Shown here one piece after another: positions 37,157 to 45,870 of a DNA stretch of 64,000 bases. Below the pieces are notes generated by a model, which worked only from the letters and a program-made list of their open reading frames with translations, made no database searches and was not told where the DNA came from. The translations under genes were made by a program, and so were the position numbers. Position 1 is the first letter of the stretch; every line of letters begins with the position of its first letter. The stretch lies in contig PNKX01000017.1 in the NCBI GenBank assembly GCA_013822725.1, positions 53,991-117,990 of the forward strand, in the 5' to 3' direction. The stretch comes from Pirellula sp. (GTDB taxonomy: Bacteria > Planctomycetota > Planctomycetia > Pirellulales > Lacipirellulaceae).

Positions 37157-39643
37157 CTAGCACGGCACGAGCCACTGCGGATAGATTCGCGGCTGCCAAT
37201 CGTCGGCGACGGTGATGATGAGTCGATCACCGGGGCGAATATTGTGTTCATTGGCCCGCATCTGAGGCGCCTGTATGGCGTCCCACACTGTTGAAAGCTC
37301 GATCGATTCGGCGCTGCCATGAGGGCCAGCACGTTCGAGTTTGACTTCGCTGATCGGTGTGAGTTCGGCGATGAACGAACGAAAACTGGACCACTCCAAA
37401 AAATCTGACTTGGATAGATAATCTGGTCGAAGAGCGCCGACGGCTATTTCAGTTCCATCCGCGCGCTGAATGGAGATGACGTACTTTTCCGCGGCGAGCG
37501 TGCTGAGGATGAGTTTGACTTCGCAGTCGGGCGACTCCTTGCGGAGTTGGCGCTGAATCTCGGCGCGCGCTTCGCTGACGCTCAAGCAGGCGACGGTGAC
37601 GACTTCCAGGTCGCTACCAAGCTCGATGGCTCCGTTACGGTCGACGGTGAACTCGCCTGCAATGTCGCCCCAAGTGAGAGCGTGGGCTGGGCGATGGGGA
37701 CGGGCGACGCGGAGTTTTAGCGTGTCGAATGGTTGAAGTCGATAGACCGTCTTCGCCTCCACTGGAGTTGCCGGCACGATGGACTCTCGCGTCGGCGCGT
37801 TGCCCGTCTTAGAACGTTTCGAGGGCGAGGCAGCGGCCCCGCTGGGATCAGCTAGTCTCGGCAGCGAGATCAGCAACTGGTCGCCGGGAATCAGAGGATA
37901 GTTGTGGTATTCGGCGGGGACATTTTTTTCCCTGTCCCATTCAATAGCGTACTCGTTGTTCGTCCCCGGCTCGTTGGCCGGGCGACGCAGCGAAACTTTG
38001 CATTTCGAAAAGTCTTGGCTGCGCATGAGGCCGCTATCAACGCCGAATCCTTGCTCGATGGCGTTGGCGATATTGTGGTCTGGTCTTAATGGATATGGCA
38101 TCGGGACGCGCGTGACCTCACTCGCACCGTCAGCGTCTTCGACGATCACGTAGATCACCCTGCTGTTGGAAGAGTGGACCGACAGCGAGACGCTGTCTGC
38201 AAACTGAATGAGCTGCCCAGCGACGACTCGCGTGGCTTCGTCGATAGTTTTGCCGCCGATATTGATGAAGCCGAGCTCCCCCAAATCAATCGTTCCGTCC
38301 ATATGAACGACGCACTTACGACCCTCAAGCAAATCTTCCGCCGACTCGGGCAGCGATCTCAGCCCTTTGCGTTTGACATGTGCATCCAAACGCAGCGTTA
38401 CGGCCACAACGTCGGGCGGCTCGATCGTGTAAATGGCCTTCGCAGCGTAATCGAACCGACGATGCATTTCGGCGCAAAGCTTCAATTGCGAGTGTAGTCT
38501 CTCTGTATTCTTGAGGCGTTCGCCGACTGGAATTCGTAGTTGCTCTACAAGAGACCAGTCTTGGAAGCTGAGTGGCTCTTGGGGCGTCTCATCGGCGACG
38601 ACGCGCTCGATGCGAAGCGTTTGGAACATGGCGAGCAGCAGCAAGAGCAGCGGCGGGACGAGCAGTTTCATCTTCGATTCCTCCTTGAATCTAGGACTAA
38701 CGAGGCGATGAGTTCTTCGCGTCAGCACGCCGCGGGCGGCGGGGGCGCTGGCGGGGAAGGGGACAGCGTACTCGGCGGATTGGAGCAGGGACTCGGCGAA
38801 CGTCAGCCTGCCGTCGGTGGTCGCGGCGGCTGCGTCGTCGCAGGCCCATTCGGCGGCTTCGTCGAAGCGGCGGATCGCGCGCCACGCGAGCGGGTTGAAC
38901 CATTGCGGCAGGGCGAGGATGCGAATGGCGAGCGATTTCCAGAGGTCGCCGCGGCGGAGGTGGGCGAGTTCGTGGCGAAGGATCGCCTGACGCTGGGGGG
39001 CGGCGAGCGCGGTCCAGAGGGGGCGCGGGACGAGGATCAGGTAGGCCCACGGCGCCCAGTGGAGGAGCGGGCCGAGGCTCGTGGTGATGCGGAGGTCGAC
39101 GGGTTGGCGGCGGCGGAGTTGCGCGGCGGTGCGGGCGGCATGCCATTCGGCTTGCCAGGCGGGGTCGTCGGGGGGCGAACCGAGGGGGAGCGTGCGGAGG
39201 ACTTGCCAGTAACGATAAACGGCGATGGCGGCGAGGGTGATCGCGCCGAGGAGCCATGAGGCGATCGCGATGATGGGAAGCGAGAGGGGGTCGAGAGCCT
39301 TTGGCGACTGTCGGGCATCCATTAATGGAGAGTCGCTAGTCGCAAAAGGCTCTCGACACCGTAGGGCTTCAGTCAGGAACGCGATTGACGATCGTTCGGT
39401 GATTCCCGCTGGCACAAGGCCAGCGGCTCGCTTGGTTGTTGTTGTTGGAGGTGACTCTGTTTCGATTTCGATCGTTAACGGGAAGAAGAGCCAGCCTTGG
39501 GCGATGACCAGCAGCCACGCGATGCGGTGGATTCGCGGGGCGTCGATGCGGAGCCAGGCGAGCAGCGCCCACGCGGCGAGCGCGGCGGCCGATGTGGCGA
39601 GCGTCGTGCGGAGCAGGGCGGCGGCGATGTCGGCTGGCGTCAT
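37157..39643 (-). CDS. M56 (BlaR1-type) metallopeptidase fused to polysaccharide-export-like domains
   Basis: The 828-residue protein has four N-terminal membrane helices (about 10-30, 40-57, 120-145 and 325-342). Between helices three and four is the M56 zinc protease domain with HELAH at 224-228 (RHELAHLRRGDLW) and downstream FNPLAWRAIRRFDEAAEWACD. After the last helix two Wza/Poly_export-like modules can be read: 404-490 (IYTIEPPDVVAVTL, MDGTIDLGELGFINIGGKTI, DEATRVVAGQL) and 633-715 (VYRLQPFDTLKLRVA, VDRNGAIELGSDLEVV, SEARAEIQRQL). SLBB-like ends follow each (NYPLIPGDQLLISLP; NIRPGDRLIITVADD). The sensor part replaces the usual beta-lactam-binding domain. It is in an operon with blaI, 10 bases apart, and would cleave that repressor in response to an envelope signal (inferred). 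Confidence 0.85.
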   Translation of the reverse strand: MTPADIAAALLRTTLATSAAALAAWALLAWLRIDAPRIHRIAWLLVIAQGWLFFPLTIEIETESPPTTTTKRAAGLVPAGITERSSIAFLTEALRCREPFATSDSPLMDARQSPKALDPLSLPIIAIASWLLGAITLAAIAVYRYWQVLRTLPLGSPPDDPAWQAEWHAARTAAQLRRRQPVDLRITTSLGPLLHWAPWAYLILVPRPLWTALAAPQRQAILRHELAHLRRGDLWKSLAIRILALPQWFNPLAWRAIRRFDEAAEWACDDAAAATTDGRLTFAESLLQSAEYAVPFPASAPAARGVLTRRTHRLVSPRFKEESKMKLLVPPLLLLLLAMFQTLRIERVVADETPQEPLSFQDWSLVEQLRIPVGERLKNTERLHSQLKLCAEMHRRFDYAAKAIYTIEPPDVVAVTLRLDAHVKRKGLRSLPESAEDLLEGRKCVVHMDGTIDLGELGFINIGGKTIDEATRVVAGQLIQFADSVSLSVHSSNSRVIYVIVEDADGASEVTRVPMPYPLRPDHNIANAIEQGFGVDSGLMRSQDFSKCKVSLRRPANEPGTNNEYAIEWDREKNVPAEYHNYPLIPGDQLLISLPRLADPSGAAASPSKRSKTGNAPTRESIVPATPVEAKTVYRLQPFDTLKLRVARPHRPAHALTWGDIAGEFTVDRNGAIELGSDLEVVTVACLSVSEARAEIQRQLRKESPDCEVKLILSTLAAEKYVISIQRADGTEIAVGALRPDYLSKSDFLEWSSFRSFIAELTPISEVKLERAGPHGSAESIELSTVWDAIQAPQMRANEHNIRPGDRLIITVADDWQPRIYPQWLVPC

Positions 39644-39653
39644 GCGAACCTCG

Positions 39654-40049
39654 CTACGATTGGCAACCCCGGGACTTGCGTTCCGCCGCGGCGACGAGAG
39701 CTTTTAGTTCCTGGATCTCGGCGGCGGAGAGTTTATGGCGTTCGAGCAGGTGCGCGACCAACGGCGTCACGCGGCCGGCGGTCACCCGCTCGACGAGCGT
39801 ATCGAGATCGGTCTGGCCGACGTCGGCGGCGGTGACGGCGGCGGAATACTTGGCGGGACGCAGCGTCGTACGGGCGGCGGCGCCCTTCTTCACCAGACGG
39901 TTGAGCCGCGTCTGGACGGTGGTGTAGCCGATCGGCAGGCCCAGTGCTTGCTGGGCCTCGCTGATCGTGACGCTCCCTTCGCGCCAGAGCATCTGGAGCA
40001 TTTCGAGTTCGCCGGCGGCGAGTCGGGCGAGCGGCTTTTTGGGGGGCAT
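39654..40049 (-). CDS. BlaI/MecI/CopY family transcriptional repressor
   Basis: The 131-residue protein has the penicillinase-repressor winged helix: LAAGELEMLQMLWREGSVTI, AQQALGLPIGYTTVQTRLNR (recognition helix), LVKKGAAARTTLRPAKYSAA, and a dimerisation tail with VERVTAGRVTPLVAHLLE. BlaI proteins dimerise on palindromic operators and are inactivated by cleavage by the partner M56 protease encoded next. A palindrome 55 bases upstream is the probable operator, making the pair autoregulated. The regulon beyond its own operon is unknown; neither beta-lactamase nor copper genes are nearby. Confidence 0.93.
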   Translation of the reverse strand: MPPKKPLARLAAGELEMLQMLWREGSVTISEAQQALGLPIGYTTVQTRLNRLVKKGAAARTTLRPAKYSAAVTAADVGQTDLDTLVERVTAGRVTPLVAHLLERHKLSAAEIQELKALVAAAERKSRGCQS

Positions 40050-40103
40050 CGGCGTCGCGAGCGGTTCGAGACCAACGAGAGGCTAAACTACGACGCGGGT
40101 AGT

Positions 40104-40123
40104 ATTATGACTGCCGTCATAAT
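40104..40123. promoter_or_regulatory. Candidate BlaI operator palindrome
   Basis: ATTATGAC-TGCC-GTCATAAT is a perfect 8-base inverted repeat, AT-rich within GC-rich surroundings, 55 bases upstream of the blaI start. The size and spacing fit a dimeric BlaI/MecI-type site overlapping the promoter. Confidence 0.65.
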
Positions 40124-40195
40124 TGGCAAGAGGAGTTTAGCGAGAAGAGATCTAGGGAGGGCGAGGCTCGCAGCAATGTGACTGACCCGTCAGCC

Positions 40196-42364
40196 TCAAT
40201 GCACCAGCACGTCGAGTAGCGAGCTGTAGTCGTCGGTCCAGTTTACCGCGGGGCGATCCTTGGCATGTTCGGACAACGGCGTTCCAATGCCTTGCCCGGA
40301 CAGCCTGCCCTCGCCGCGACCGAGCAGCACCCAGACGCAGGGGGCGGTGTTCGGGGTGCCGTCGGGCACGCCCTCGAGGACAATACCGTCGAGATTGAAA
40401 TGTTCGGCGGCTGCGCGGACGACCGGCGTTAGCTCAAGATGGTCGCTGGAAATGTGAACAGCGATGATACCGTCGGGGTCTTGAAGATGGCGCAGGTAGA
40501 GCTCGAACGCCTCCAGGGTGAGGAGATGGGCGGGGATGGCGTCGCTGTTGAAGGCGTCGAGCACTAGGACGTCGAAGTTTTGCGGCGGTTCGCTCTCAAG
40601 CGCCAGACGGGCGTCGCCTTCAACGATTTCGATGGCGGCGCCCCGATTACGGGCGTCGTCGAGGTAGGAGAATATTCGTTCGGCGTAAGTGATCACCTGG
40701 GGATTGATGTCGTAGAAACGAAATGTTTCTTTTGGCTCGGCGAACGCGGCAATCGTGCCGGCGCCGAGACCGATGACGCCGACGCGACGGGGATGCTCTG
40801 GGTCGTGCTGGACGAGAACCTTGCCGACGCCGGTATCGGGATGGTAGTAGAGCATCGGCACGCGATGGTGCTCGGGTTCTTTAAATTGGCCGCCGTGAGA
40901 AATACGGCCGTTCGTCAGTCCGTAATATTCTTCCCCCGTGGAGGCGCGAAGATAGCGGACTTTGAGGACGCCGAAGAAGCTGCGATCCTGGGCCATGTGA
41001 CCGGCCCATTGACGCGACACGCCGGCGTACATCAAGACGCACAGGGCGGCCAAGAGGCCGGCCATGGCTAGAAGACTTTTGAAGACCAACCCCTTACCGC
41101 CATCAAAGTAGGGTGATTTCTTGTCGGTCACTAGCAAAACGAACGCGAGCAGCCAGACCGCGATAACGCCTAGCTGGAGCTCGTAATAATCGTTCAGCAC
41201 TAGCGGCGCCACGATGCCGACGAGCAGGCCGCCGATAGCGCCGCCGGCCGCGATGCTGAGATAAAAGGCAGTCAATCGGCGAGCGGCGGGACGCAGGCGC
41301 ACAAGCTCGCCGTGGCAGATCATGCAAATCGACGCGAGCAGCGTGAGATTGATGGCGAGCAACACGCTGACGTCAACGTGAATCCTGCGTTGCCACGACA
41401 GCGCCGCCGCGAACGACGCCACGGCTCCCAGCGGCATCCAGACGTCGCGACGATACCAGCGATCGCTATCGAAGGTGAGGATGAAGCTGAGCAGGTAGAC
41501 GACCATCGGCGCAATCCACAGGAGCGGTGCCGAGAGAATGTCCTGGCAGAGGTGGTTAGTGATCGCCAGGAGGGCCACCGACGCGAGCGCCGGCAGGGCG
41601 AGCCAAAAGAAACGTTGCAGCGGACGTTTGGAGTCGTCGACGTCGGCCTTCGAGGCGGTCGCGGCGTGCGCGATAGCACGATCGCTGGCTGAGCCTGCCG
41701 AAGAGGACCATAACGAGGCCAAGCCGCTCGCTGTGCAAAGCACTGCGAAGATGACGAAGAGCGACGCCCACGCGGTTCCTTGGGCGGCGACGCCGAGATT
41801 CGGCTCCACGAGAAAGGGATAGCTGAGGAGAGCGGCCAACGATCCGGCGTTCGACAGGGCGTAGAGTCGATAGGGAGAGCGGCCGGGATGAACGCGAGCG
41901 AACCAGACTTGCGTCAACGGCGCCGTGGCTGCAAGCGCCAAGTAAGGGAGTCCGACCGCAACGGACAACATGAAGAGGATATGGAGCGCGGGTTGTTGGT
42001 TGTCGCTGGGACGCCAACTGTCGGTAGGCAGGACGCCGAGAATCGCGGCGAGCATCGCCGCCGCGGCAAGGAGGGCGATGTGAAAGCGCACCTGACGAGC
42101 GGGCGTGAGCCAGCGCGTGGAGAGATGGGCGTAGAGGTAACCGAAGAAGAGAGCCGACTGGAAAAAGAGCATTACCGTGGTCCAAACGGCAGTGCCGCCG
42201 CCGAACCAGGGAAGAATCCGCTTGGCGACCATCGGCTGGACTTGGAAGATGAGCCAAGCGCTGAGGGCCACGGTCGCGGCGAGGGCGATATTCAGGAAGC
42301 GCGAACCTTCGACGGATGCGGAAGTCGGCGACTTAATGGGCGACGATGTGGCGGCGGCATTCAT
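40196..42364 (-). CDS. Integral membrane protein fused to a spermidine synthase-like domain
   Basis: The 722-residue protein begins at MNAAATSSPIKSP and has some 12 membrane helices up to about residue 450 (LNIALAATVALSAWLIFQVQ, WTTVMLFFQSALFFGYLYAH, VALLAITNHLCQD, and later ones). The C-terminal 260 residues form a Rossmann-like aminopropyltransferase fold: RRVGVIGLGAGTIAAFAEPK, FRFYDINPQVITYAERIF, IEIVEGDARLALES, FDVLVLDAFNSDAIPAHLLT. This fused MFS/spermidine-synthase-like type is widespread in bacteria but its reaction is unproven, and the DAFNSD motif differs from classical spermidine synthases. The ATG at 42364 is used because the frame otherwise runs antisense through wrbA. Confidence 0.9.
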   Translation of the reverse strand: MNAAATSSPIKSPTSASVEGSRFLNIALAATVALSAWLIFQVQPMVAKRILPWFGGGTAVWTTVMLFFQSALFFGYLYAHLSTRWLTPARQVRFHIALLAAAAMLAAILGVLPTDSWRPSDNQQPALHILFMLSVAVGLPYLALAATAPLTQVWFARVHPGRSPYRLYALSNAGSLAALLSYPFLVEPNLGVAAQGTAWASLFVIFAVLCTASGLASLWSSSAGSASDRAIAHAATASKADVDDSKRPLQRFFWLALPALASVALLAITNHLCQDILSAPLLWIAPMVVYLLSFILTFDSDRWYRRDVWMPLGAVASFAAALSWQRRIHVDVSVLLAINLTLLASICMICHGELVRLRPAARRLTAFYLSIAAGGAIGGLLVGIVAPLVLNDYYELQLGVIAVWLLAFVLLVTDKKSPYFDGGKGLVFKSLLAMAGLLAALCVLMYAGVSRQWAGHMAQDRSFFGVLKVRYLRASTGEEYYGLTNGRISHGGQFKEPEHHRVPMLYYHPDTGVGKVLVQHDPEHPRRVGVIGLGAGTIAAFAEPKETFRFYDINPQVITYAERIFSYLDDARNRGAAIEIVEGDARLALESEPPQNFDVLVLDAFNSDAIPAHLLTLEAFELYLRHLQDPDGIIAVHISSDHLELTPVVRAAAEHFNLDGIVLEGVPDGTPNTAPCVWVLLGRGEGRLSGQGIGTPLSEHAKDRPAVNWTDDYSSLLDVLVH

Positions 42365-42439
42365 GCCTGTTATTGTCGTTGAAAGCTGGGCGGCGGCAAG
42401 TGAAGTGCGTGGTATGATCGTGAGCCGACAGTTGGTCCA

Positions 42440-42465
42440 CGGTTTTGAATAACCGGGGGCTAAAA
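42440..42465 (-). repeat. Family D palindrome, single arm
   Basis: A copy of the 'cggtttgaataaccgggggctaaaa' type lies upstream of wrbA, with a slightly degenerate hairpin CGGTT-TTGAAT-AACCG. Other copies are at 43129-43204 and 46867-46891. Confidence 0.7.
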
Positions 42466-42502
42466 GGGGTGCATTGGCGGGGTCATTGGAAAGGAAGTTG
42501 CG

Positions 42503-43117
42503 ATGAAGATTCAGGTCATTTTTTACAGTATGTACGGCCACATTCATCAGATGGCCGAGGCCGTTGTTGAAGGAGCGAAGAGTGTGGCGGGGGCGGAGGT
42601 TTCGCTCTTTCAGGTGGCGGAGTTGATTCCTGACGCAGCGCTCGAGAAGAGCGGGGCGAAGAAGACTCGCGACGGTTTTGCGAGCGTGCCGTTGGCGACG
42701 CCGGCGCAACTCGCCGATGCGGATGCGATCATCTTCGGCACGCCGACGCGATTCGGAAATATGGCGGCGCAGATGCGCAACTTTCTCGATCAGACGGGCG
42801 GGCTGTGGGCAAAGGGAGCGCTGATCGGCAAGGTCGGCAGCGTCTTTACCAGCACCGGCACGCAGCATGGCGGGCAGGAGACGACGATCACTAGCTTTCA
42901 CACGACGCTACTGCATCACGGCATGATCATCGTCGGCGTGCCGTACAGCTGCCAGGAGCTGACGAACATGAACGAAATCACCGGCGGGTCTCCGTATGGG
43001 GCGGGGACGCTGGCGGGGGGCGATGGTTCGCGGCAGCCGAGCGCGAACGAGTTGGCGATTGCGCGGTTCCAGGGGCGGCATGTGGCGGAGATTACGGCGA
43101 GGCTTGTTGGGAAATAG
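42503..43117 (+). CDS. wrbA: NAD(P)H:quinone oxidoreductase WrbA
   Basis: The 204-residue flavodoxin-like protein has the FMN-binding loop [60 protein letters not shown] (WrbA hallmark) and [14 protein letters not shown] with the C-terminal helix [11 protein letters not shown]. WrbA reduces quinones by two electrons and protects against redox cycling. GGAA lies a few bases before the ATG (ggaaaggaagttgcg). A TATGAT box at 42413-42418 may be the -10. Convergent with nadA, with family D repeats between them. Confidence 0.96.
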   Translation: MKIQVIFYSMYGHIHQMAEAVVEGAKSVAGAEVSLFQVAELIPDAALEKSGAKKTRDGFASVPLATPAQLADADAIIFGTPTRFGNMAAQMRNFLDQTGGLWAKGALIGKVGSVFTSTGTQHGGQETTITSFHTTLLHHGMIIVGVPYSCQELTNMNEITGGSPYGAGTLAGGDGSRQPSANELAIARFQGRHVAEITARLVGK

Positions 43118-43128
43118 AGGTTGTGCCA

Positions 43129-43204
43129 TTAGCCCCCGGTTCTTCAAACCGGGAGCTTCGCGCGACGCCGCATACCCCCGGTTTGAAGAACCGGGGGCTA
43201 AAAA
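43129..43204. repeat. Inverted pair of family D palindromes between wrbA and nadA
   Basis: Left element 43129-43153 (TTAGCCCCCGGTT...) and right element 43175-43204 (...AACCGGGGGCTAAAA) are inverted relative to each other, and each is a hairpin CCGGTT-CTTC-AAACCGG. The pair spans nearly the whole convergent gap; its right end is one base from the nadA stop codon. Confidence 0.88.
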
Positions 43205-43205
43205 G

Positions 43206-44375
43206 CTACTTCACTTCGAGCATCCGTTCGAGCGCGACGAGCGACCACTTCGCGGTCTCTTCATCGACTTCGATGATGTTCACCGGCGTGCCGGCGGCGA
43301 GGTTTTCGAGGCTCCACGCCAGGTGGGCGAGATCGATGCGGTACATCGTCGCGCACATGCAGACGACCGGCGAGAGGAAGTGAATCTCTTGCTCGGGGTG
43401 TTGCTGTTTGAGGCGGTTCACCAGGTGCAGTTCCGTGCCGATCGACCACTTGGTCCCTGGCGGGGCAGCTTCGACGGTCTTGATGATCTTGCCCGTGCTC
43501 CCCGACTCGTCGGCGAGTTCGAAGACCTCGCGCGGGCATTCGGGGTGGACGAGAATCTTGATGCCGGGATGATTCTTCCGCGCCAGCGCGACATGCTCGG
43601 GGCGGAACATCTGGTGAACGCTGCAGTGCCCCTTCCAGAGGATCACGCGGCTCGCTTGGATTTGCTCTGCGGTGCTGCCGCCGAGTTCGTCGGCGTACGG
43701 ATCCCAGACCGGCATCTGATCGAGCGGGATGCCCATACCCATCGCCGTGTTACGGCCGAGGTGCTGGTCAGGGAAGAACATCACGCGGCTGGTGCGGGCG
43801 AAGGACCAGTCGAGCGCCGCTTTCGCGTTGCTGCTGGTGCAGACGATGCCGCCGTGGCGGCCGACGAACGCTTTCAAACTCGCTGCCGAGTTGATGTAGG
43901 TGACCGGGGTGATGTCCTCGGTATCGATCACTTCGGCAAGTTGATCCCACGCCGATTCAATTTGCCGGATGCCGGCCATATCGGCCATCGAGCAGCCGGC
44001 GGCGAGATCGGGGAGGACGACTTGGACGCGTTCGCCGGCGCGCTCGGCGAGCTTGTCGGGGCGGTTCGCGAGGATGTCAGCCGTCTCGGCCATGAAGTGG
44101 ACGCCGCAGAAAGCGATGTAGCGGCAATCGGCGCTCGCGGCGGCCATCTGGCTGAGCTGGTAGCTGTCGCCGCTGAGATCGGCCAGCGCGATCACTTCAT
44201 CCTGCTGGTAATGATGGCCGAGGATCAGCAGCTTAGAACCGAGCTGCTGGCGAATTTTGTCGATGCGTTGCTGGAGCTCGTCGTTCGAGAGCGACTTGTA
44301 GGGTTGCAGTTCGAACTGCGGGGCGGCGGGTGCGGCGATGGTCATGGGCGGCGGCGATGGGGCCGGGTGGTGCAT
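43206..44375 (-). CDS. nadA: Quinolinate synthase NadA
   Basis: The 389-residue enzyme condenses iminoaspartate with dihydroxyacetone phosphate in NAD synthesis using a [4Fe-4S] cluster. Landmarks: LLILGHHYQQDEVIALADLS, FCGVHFMAETADIL (first cluster Cys), AAGCSMADM, YINSAASLKAF, VCTSSNAKAAL, FFPDQHLGRNTA, VHPECPREVFELAD and a late Cys in VVCMCATMYRID. Length is in the long-NadA range. A second ATG at 44345 (MTIAAPAAP) may be the true start. nadB and nadC are not in the window. A large inverted repeat lies just upstream. Confidence 0.96.
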   Translation of the reverse strand: MHHPAPSPPPMTIAAPAAPQFELQPYKSLSNDELQQRIDKIRQQLGSKLLILGHHYQQDEVIALADLSGDSYQLSQMAAASADCRYIAFCGVHFMAETADILANRPDKLAERAGERVQVVLPDLAAGCSMADMAGIRQIESAWDQLAEVIDTEDITPVTYINSAASLKAFVGRHGGIVCTSSNAKAALDWSFARTSRVMFFPDQHLGRNTAMGMGIPLDQMPVWDPYADELGGSTAEQIQASRVILWKGHCSVHQMFRPEHVALARKNHPGIKILVHPECPREVFELADESGSTGKIIKTVEAAPPGTKWSIGTELHLVNRLKQQHPEQEIHFLSPVVCMCATMYRIDLAHLAWSLENLAAGTPVNIIEVDEETAKWSLVALERMLEVK

Positions 44376-44389
44376 TGAGGGCGTCGCAG

Positions 44390-44460
44390 GTCATTCTGAG
44401 CAGAGCGAAGAATCTAGAACCTAGTTAGGGTTCCAGATTCTTCGCTCTGCTCAGAATGAC
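44390..44460. repeat. 26-base perfect inverted repeat 'cattctgagcagagcgaag', family M
   Basis: Arms 44390-44415 and 44435-44460 are perfect inverted complements (GTCATTCTGAGC... / ...GCTCAGAATGAC), separated by 19 bases that can pair further (AGAACC/GGTTCC, one mismatch). I recall similar repeats in several bacterial phyla, but could not check. It sits 15 bases upstream of the nadA start. Confidence 0.88.
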
Positions 44461-44536
44461 AGACGCTTTCATTATAGGAGAAATGGCACGAGCCGGCAGC
44501 GTGGGGTTCGCAGGGGGCTTTTTCTGGTCGGCGCAC

Positions 44537-44577
44537 AAAAAAACGGGCGGACCGTCCACTGGACGATCCACCCGCCG
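44537..44577 (-). terminator. Rho-independent terminator of the Gly-rich protein gene
   Basis: On the minus strand: stem CGGGTGGATCGTCC / GGACGGTCCGCCCG (two G-T wobble pairs), loop AGT, then seven T. It lies 46 bases beyond the stop codon at 44624. Confidence 0.93.
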
Positions 44578-44623
44578 GAGAGAGTTAAATCTCCGAGTCA
44601 CACAGCATTGAGCATGCTATTCC

Positions 44624-45514
44624 TTAGTCGGCCCCGATGGCTCCGCCGATGGCAGCACCAACATTAGCGCCATTGTTGCCGCCGATCGCACCGCCGATGG
44701 CTCCGCCGACGTTGGCTCCGGCACGGTAGCCTTGGTTGCCGTAGTTCTGATTGCCGTAACCGTTTCCGTTGCCGTAACCATAGCCGTTGCCGCGGTAACC
44801 GGCGCCGTAACGGTAGCCGCCATTGCCATAGCCGTAGTTACGCTGGCCGTAGCCTTGATCATACCCATAGCCGCGAACGCCGATATTGCCTTGCAACCCT
44901 GGGCGATAGCCTTGCGGGTAGCTGTAGTTGGCTTGGTCGAAACGGCTCCAATTACCGTCGCGGTGATACTGCCAGTAGTTGCCGGGGTTCCAGTACCACC
45001 ATTCGCCGTTGTGTTGCTTGAAGCGCCAACGAGCGGTGCGATCGTTCGCGAGCGCAGCGGCGTTTGCGCCGACGTTCGCATTCGCGCCGGCGGCGAGTCC
45101 AGGTTGAGCAGCGGCACCGGCAGCGGCGCCGACGCCAGCTTGGCCAGGCGCGGCCTTCAGGTCGGCTTGGAGAGCGCCTTGCGTTTGCGGCACAGGCGGG
45201 GCGGCGACTTCAGCCCCGACGCCAGTTTGTCCGCCGATGTTCGCTGCGGGTTGCGACGTCGACGCGGCGACGTTGGCCGCGCCAGAGTTGGCTTGTGACG
45301 CGATATTGGCGGCAGCGCCGAGCCCGGACGAGGCCGAGTTCGTGCCGCTCGCGCCTGTGGCGACTCCTGCGGAGGAATCAACGGCTGCCGCCGCTCCCCC
45401 AGTCGCGGCATCGACCGTACCGCCAACGTCGACGCTCTGTGCAAACGCGGCTGGCGATATAAGCAGCACGGAGACGCCGAGCAGCGTCTTCGCTTTGGTG
45501 ACGTACCTTCTCAT
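44624..45514 (-). CDS. Secreted Gly/Ala/Tyr-rich protein with glycine-zipper C-terminus
   Basis: The 296-residue product has a signal peptide (about 1-25, PAAFAQ), an Ala/Gly/Ser-rich region (to about 155), then a compact segment TARWRFKQHNGEWWYWNPGN YWQYHRDGNWSRF (about 158-190) that looks like a small folded module found in planctomycete secreted proteins. After it comes a Tyr/Gly/Asn-rich tract with YGYGNG-type repeats. The end is GGAIGGAIGGNNGANVGAAI, a glycine-zipper pattern able to insert into membranes or self-associate. No enzymatic motif was seen. A strong terminator follows, pointing to a well-defined single-gene transcript. Function unknown; envelope structural role inferred. Confidence 0.85.
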   Translation of the reverse strand: MRRYVTKAKTLLGVSVLLISPAAFAQSVDVGGTVDAATGGAAAAVDSSAGVATGASGTNSASSGLGAAANIASQANSGAANVAASTSQPAANIGGQTGVGAEVAAPPVPQTQGALQADLKAAPGQAGVGAAAGAAAQPGLAAGANANVGANAAALANDRTARWRFKQHNGEWWYWNPGNYWQYHRDGNWSRFDQANYSYPQGYRPGLQGNIGVRGYGYDQGYGQRNYGYGNGGYRYGAGYRGNGYGYGNGNGYGNQNYGNQGYRAGANVGGAIGGAIGGNNGANVGAAIGGAIGAD

Positions 45515-45870
45515 CGTGACTTCTCCTCTGCAAAACTGAAATTGGACTGCGAGTTCTGGTTCGTGGACCGATCCTGGAAGTTAGTCCCCCATGGCGTGAA
45601 CCAATTCGCAAGCGCCGTGCCGGAACTGCTGAACCAAGCGAGCGGGACTGACCATCGCGTTATTTGGGGCGATTCGCGAAAACCTACGCGACCGATTGGA
45701 TATCGGAGGCGGCTGCGAGGGCTGCGCTCGCGACGGGCTGGCTGGCAGGCGACCAACGGGGCAGGAAGATCAAGTTTGCCGGTTAGGGGGACGATAATGA
45801 CTATGCGATAGCGTCCCGGCGTTCCATGCGCTGATAGCGGCGCGGCTTTCCTCCTCTCTGCACAGCCGAC
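45515..45870. other. Divergent intergenic region
   Basis: This 356-base gap separates the Gly-rich protein gene (minus) from the FliN-like gene (plus) and must contain both promoters. No repeat or convincing promoter pair was identified; frames in it lack recognisable similarity. Confidence 0.5.

Noticed and set aside
42365..42901. N-terminal extension of the spermidine synthase-like fusion
   Set aside because: It runs antisense through wrbA and lacks membrane-protein character; the start at 42364 is natural.
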